From: Cyanobacteriota bacterium
GTDB lineage: Bacteria > Cyanobacteriota > Cyanobacteriia > Phormidesmidales > Phormidesmidaceae
Length of the DNA: 5,616 nt
Assembly: GCA_027483425.1 (NCBI GenBank)
Contig: JAIXUR010000484.1
Location: 1-5,616 of the forward strand
Direction: 5' to 3'
Below the pieces are notes generated by a model. That model was given only the letters and a program-made list of their open reading frames with translations, did no database searches and was not told the DNA's origin. The translations under genes were made by a program, and so were the position numbers. Each line of letters opens with the position of its first letter. Position 1 is the first letter of the stretch. Below, piece after piece: positions 5,523-5,616 of the stretch.

Positions 5523-5615
5523 GGGCGTTGGTGATTCAAGGTATGAAGCAAAGGCTAGAGGCCTTGAGGGCTCGTTTAGAATTCCACGCGTTCATACCGC
5601 TATTCAGCAACGCCC
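5523..5615. mobile_element. 93-bp inverted-repeat element, MITE-like or insertion-sequence end
   Basis: The first 25 bases (5523-5547, beginning GGGCGTTG and ending GGTATGAA) match the reverse complement of the last 25 (5591-5615) at 20 of 25 positions. The mismatches cluster in the middle of the arm. The interior is only 43 bp, too short for a transposase. This layout, long imperfect terminal inverted repeats and almost no cargo, suits a miniature inverted-repeat transposable element. The window ends one base after the right arm, so target duplication cannot be tested, and the arm could also belong to a larger insertion sequence continuing beyond the edge. I cannot name the family with certainty. 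Confidence 0.55.
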
Positions 5616-5616
5616 A

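Noticed and set aside
5477..5616. Plus-strand frame open to the window end, from ATG 5477 or ATG 5543
   Set aside because: It runs straight through the 93-bp inverted-repeat element, lacks a well-placed ribosome site and shows no recognisable protein motif. A gene beginning here cannot be excluded without more sequence.

Overview
The window looks like a chromosomal segment of a cyanobacterium, probably a GC-rich filamentous or Leptolyngbya-like lineage; the genus is inferred only loosely. Two things support this. I count 12 copies of the palindromic octamer GCGATCGC (HIP1), roughly one per 470 bp, which is a cyanobacterial hallmark. The minus-strand regulator at 4462-5175 also reads as RpaA, the output regulator of the cyanobacterial circadian clock.

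Layout, left to right. Positions 1-207 hold a REP-like repeat: two diverged tandem units 124 bp apart with a nested palindrome (78-156). Positions 208-431 hold only one HIP1 site. A plus-strand pair follows: a class III cyclic-nucleotide-phosphodiesterase-like metallophosphoesterase (432-1544) and, 37 bp later, ttcA (1582-2511), the tRNA C32 thiolase. A DUF29 protein (2520-2981, minus) converges on ttcA with only 8 bp between the stop codons. The 2982-3563 gap is non-coding, contains an island of about 22% GC, and is dense in inverted repeats. A plus-strand lipoprotein gene with two tandem META domains (3564-4352) converges on rpaA, and a perfect 17-bp hairpin between them probably terminates both. 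Upstream of rpaA is a long leader and an AT-rich promoter region. The right edge (5523-5615) is a 93-bp inverted-repeat element that looks like a MITE or an insertion-sequence end.

The genes do not form one pathway. They cover phosphoesterase chemistry, tRNA modification, an unknown DUF29 function, an envelope lipoprotein and clock or light output regulation. I see no CRISPR array, tRNA, rRNA, toxin-antitoxin pair or defence operon. The least explained parts are the two repeat elements at the edges, the structured 2982-3563 gap, and the nearly identical META duplication.
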